64,000 nt of DNA from Pedobacter mucosus. GTDB taxonomy: Bacteria > Bacteroidota > Bacteroidia > Sphingobacteriales > Sphingobacteriaceae. The stretch covers positions 2,914,001 to 2,978,000 of the forward strand of contig NZ_CP087585.1 of NCBI RefSeq assembly GCF_022200785.1. Reading direction: 5' to 3'. Shown in pieces: positions 61,347 through 64,000 of the stretch (positions within the stretch are counted from its first letter, which is position 1; each line of letters starts with the position of its first letter). Both the position numbers and the translations under genes were made by a program. Under the pieces are notes generated by a model, which was given only the letters and a program-made list of their open reading frames with translations, had not been told where the DNA came from and searched no databases.

Positions 61347-61882
61347 AAAAAATGAGGTAAAAGCTGATAAAATATTTCTACTAACTTTTAGCTTTTTAAT
61401 CATTACTAAATTTCAGAATTTTAGACTTAGATATTGAGTGTTTCAAAATAAGAATTTACGATCTGGCAAACGATATATTTGCTAAACGAAACGATCAAAC
61501 TGATATATAAATTTAAAAAAATCCAATTTTACGGAACCAGGTGCTATACAAAAACAACCATACGAAAGTTTAACCGAAAGATATAGTTATATAAAAATTT
61601 GTTGCCGTTAATGTTTCATTTAGAAGCAATTGAATACTCAATTTCAACATTTGGCAAAATTATTTTTGTTGAAATTTAAGTCCATCAAATTTATTAAAAA
61701 TCGAAAAATCGATTTAGTAATATTAAAAACATCGTTAAATGTAGTTATTTAGATCTATTCTTTACAGTAACAATCGCATTGCAGACTATAATTTAAGCTG
61801 CAAAAAATTAAATTTTTTGTAATATTTTTTTTAATATTACTAATTGAAAAGTATATAACCAATATATAAAATCATAACAACG
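61347..61882. other. Long AT-rich intergenic region upstream of the GMC operon
   Basis: About 535 bases between divergent genes with no reading frame I can support. Near its right end it has AAAAAATT-A-AATTTTTT (61802-61818) and GTAATATT/AATATTAC (61819-61840) palindromes. It probably holds the promoter and control sites of the GMC operon; no -7 match is clear. Confidence 0.4.
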
Positions 61883-62467
61883 ATGCATAGAAGAGAAGCA
61901 CTTAGAAACGTCGCTTTTTTGTTGGGAGGTGCGATCTCAGCAAGTACGATGGGCGTTTTATTTGAAAGTTTTACGCTCCCAGAAGGCGACAAAAATTTTG
62001 TTACATTTTCATTGGAAGATGAGAAGATTTTTGCTGAATTTGCTGAAATAATTGTTCCTACAACAAAATCATCAGCCGGAGCAAAAGCAGCAGGTTTAGG
62101 TAAATTTATTCCAATGATGATTAAGGATTGCTATCCGCCCCAAATGCAAACATCTTTTGCAAAAGGATTTAAGGATTTGCAAGCAAAATCAATGAAAGAT
62201 TTTGGAAAAAGCTACGCAATTTTAACTGTTGCCAATCGCACAAAATTAATGGGTGATGTTAGGACTTTAACCCTAGCACAAAAAGAAAGTAAGGCCGAAG
62301 AAACAAAAGATTTAGCGTACTTTTTTACTACTGCAAGAGACCTAACTTTACTAGGTTATTATTCTTCAGAGATTGGCTGCACCAAGGCTCGTGAATACGT
62401 TGCTATTCCAGGGAAATATGATGGTGAAACAAAGCTAAAACCTGGTCAAAAATCTTGGGCTACCTAA
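61883..62467 (+). CDS. Gluconate 2-dehydrogenase subunit 3 family protein (Tat-like export signal)
   Basis: A 194-residue small subunit. The N-terminus HRREALRNVAFLLGGAISAS resembles a twin-arginine export signal (Arg3-Arg4). The mature part matches the Gluconate_2-dh3 pattern, beginning FSLEDEKIFAEFAEIIVPTT. Such subunits form a complex with a GMC-type flavoprotein, here encoded 25 bases downstream, for sugar or glucoside oxidation (for example at C3) in the periplasm. The substrate is not known. Confidence 0.85.
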   Translation: MHRREALRNVAFLLGGAISASTMGVLFESFTLPEGDKNFVTFSLEDEKIFAEFAEIIVPTTKSSAGAKAAGLGKFIPMMIKDCYPPQMQTSFAKGFKDLQAKSMKDFGKSYAILTVANRTKLMGDVRTLTLAQKESKAEETKDLAYFFTTARDLTLLGYYSSEIGCTKAREYVAIPGKYDGETKLKPGQKSWAT

Positions 62468-62492
62468 TTTCTAAAAACAACAACAAGACATC

Positions 62493-64000
62493 ATGAATTT
62501 AAATACAAATTTAAAAGCAGAAAATACTTACGATGCTATTGTTATAGGATCGGGGATTAGTGGCGGCTGGGCTGCAAAAGAACTGACAGAGAAAGGCTTA
62601 CGCGTTTTAATGCTGGAACGTGGAATGAACATTGAACACATCAAAGATTACGATTCTGCGATGAAAAACCCTTGGGAATTTACGCATGCTGGTCGCTTAA
62701 CTGAAGAGCAAAAACGAACTCATCCGGTTCAAAAAAGAGATTATCCTTATCAGGAAGCAAACGCTAAATGGTGGGTTAATGATTTGGAATGCCCTTATAC
62801 TGAAGATAAACGTTTCGATTGGTACCGGGGATTTCACGTTGGTGGTAAATCACTTATGTGGGGCCGCCAAAGTTACCGCTTTAGCGATCATAATTTCGAG
62901 GATAATAAAAAAGACGGTCATGGTAATGATTGGCCTGTTCGCTATGCTGAACTTGCACCATGGTATGATTATGTTGAGCGTTTCGCAGGCATTAGCGGTC
63001 AAGCTGAAAATTGGCCATTATTACCTGATGGAGAATTTTTACCTCCAATGGATTTAAACTGTGTTGAAAAATCAGTAAAAGCCAGAGTAGAAGAACATTA
63101 TAAAAGAACGCGTATTATTACAATTGGTCGTACGGCAAATTTAACGGTTCCTCATAAAGGTCGTGGAAACTGTCAATACAGAAATTTATGTAGTCGTGGT
63201 TGCCCTTTCGGAGCATACTTCAGTACTCAATCTTCTACCCTACCAGCTGCGATGGCAACCAATCGTTTAACGCTTAGACCATATTCTATCGTAAATCATA
63301 TTATTTATGATAAGGATACCAAACAGGCTAAAGGTGTTATGGTGATTGATGCTCAAACAAACAAAACAATGGAATTTTATGCGAAAATTGTTTTCGTAAA
63401 TGGTTCTACTTTGGGTTCTACGTTTGTTTTATTAAACTCTACTTCAGAAGCACATCCAAACGGATTAGGTAATGCAAGTGGCGAATTAGGTCATAATTTA
63501 ATGGATCACCATTTCCGTTGTGGAGCATCAGGCGAAGCAGAAGGTTTTGATGATAAATATACTTATGGTCGCCGTGCAAACGGAATTTATGTACCTCGTT
63601 ACAGAAATACCGGCGATGATAAACGTGATTATTTACGTGGATTTGGTTATCAAGGTGGTGCAAGCAGGAGCAACTGGCAAAATGATGTGGCCGAATTATC
63701 TTTCGGTGCTGATTTAAAAACTAAAATGACTACTCCAGGTAAATGGACAATGGGGTTAGGTGGTTTTGGTGAAATGTTACCTTACCACGAAAACCGCGTT
63801 TATCTGGATAAAACTAAAAAAGATAAATGGGGACAGTCAGTACTGGCTATCGATTGTGAATACAAAGAAAACGAAAAGAAAATGCGTGTTGACATGATGA
63901 ATGATGCAGCAGAAATGCTAGAAGCATCAGGCATGAAAAATGTTAAAACGTATGATAATGGCTGTTATCCAGGTATGGCAATTCACGAACAGGGAACGGC
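62493..64000 (+). CDS. GMC-family oxidoreductase (truncated by window end)
   Basis: At least 502 residues of a GMC flavoprotein, the large subunit of the pair with the Gluconate_2-dh3 protein. The FAD-binding GSGISGG motif is at residues 19-25, with ERG at the end of the second strand and HVGGKSLMWGRQSYR typical of the family. A cysteine cluster CQYRNLCSRGCPFG lies around residue 227-240. The catalytic C-terminal His region is beyond the window. Starting codon ATG 62493 keeps the short polar leader before the Rossmann fold. Confidence 0.9.
   Translation, partial: MNLNTNLKAENTYDAIVIGSGISGGWAAKELTEKGLRVLMLERGMNIEHIKDYDSAMKNPWEFTHAGRLTEEQKRTHPVQKRDYPYQEANAKWWVNDLECPYTEDKRFDWYRGFHVGGKSLMWGRQSYRFSDHNFEDNKKDGHGNDWPVRYAELAPWYDYVERFAGISGQAENWPLLPDGEFLPPMDLNCVEKSVKARVEEHYKRTRIITIGRTANLTVPHKGRGNCQYRNLCSRGCPFGAYFSTQSSTLPAAMATNRLTLRPYSIVNHIIYDKDTKQAKGVMVIDAQTNKTMEFYAKIVFVNGSTLGSTFVLLNSTSEAHPNGLGNASGELGHNLMDHHFRCGASGEAEGFDDKYTYGRRANGIYVPRYRNTGDDKRDYLRGFGYQGGASRSNWQNDVAELSFGADLKTKMTTPGKWTMGLGGFGEMLPYHENRVYLDKTKKDKWGQSVLAIDCEYKENEKKMRVDMMNDAAEMLEASGMKNVKTYDNGCYPGMAIHEQGT

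Overview
The window looks like chromosomal DNA of a Sphingobacteriia-type member of the Bacteroidota, most likely Pedobacter or a close relative. The evidence is AT-rich DNA, two SusC/SusD pairs, a type IX secretion sorting tail, a DUF5686 protein, a naturally split transketolase, an SDR-type threonine dehydrogenase, and repeated Bacteroidota promoter -7 elements (TAnnTTTG). Genus assignment is inference. I saw no rRNA, tRNA, CRISPR array, prophage or intact insertion sequence.

Layout. 1-21.7 kb is mostly core genes: a UbiA-type prenyltransferase, an M3 peptidase, a Bcr/CflA-like exporter, an APC permease, a Kup potassium transporter followed by an unlisted 50-residue membrane protein, a T9SS cargo protein, an FAH-family protein, an M23 peptidase, a Bcp peroxiredoxin, the two transketolase halves, an ECF sigma/putative anti-sigma/Spy-like trio, a class III aminotransferase and a two-component system. 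19.8-27.9 kb holds a 7TM receptor fused to an IS1595-type zinc-ribbon/HTH domain, followed by susC, susD and a GH30 lipoprotein (locus 1). 28.2-42.3 kb is housekeeping: pseudouridine synthase, panB, carA, an ABC exporter, pheS with a Rieske-like lipoprotein and a TetR regulator, kbl, a DUF5686 protein and trhO. 42.3-59.2 kb is a large polysaccharide-utilisation locus (locus 2): a propeller/Y_Y_Y/HTH regulator, susC, susD, a LamG-like lipoprotein, two tandem GH144-type enzymes, a GH43-like enzyme with CBM32 and FN3 modules, a GH3 and an esterase. 59.5-64 kb holds a YebC-type regulator, threonine dehydrogenase, and a Tat-like small subunit followed by a GMC oxidoreductase cut by the window end.

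How the genes work together. In locus 2 the GH144 enzymes point to beta-1,2-glucan as substrate, captured by SusD and the LamG protein, imported by SusC and finished by the GH3. Locus 1 resembles a minimal beta-glucan locus (GH30). Threonine dehydrogenase and Kbl, 22 kb apart, together convert threonine to glycine and acetyl-CoA.

The two most unusual signals are the fusion of a 7TM receptor to the DNA-binding half of an IS1595 transposase, placed directly before a susC/susD pair, and a short GC-rich palindromic repeat family whose TAA/TTA end abuts stop or start codons and in several cases forms the stop codon. Several other intergenic palindrome families and leaderless-looking promoters are also present.
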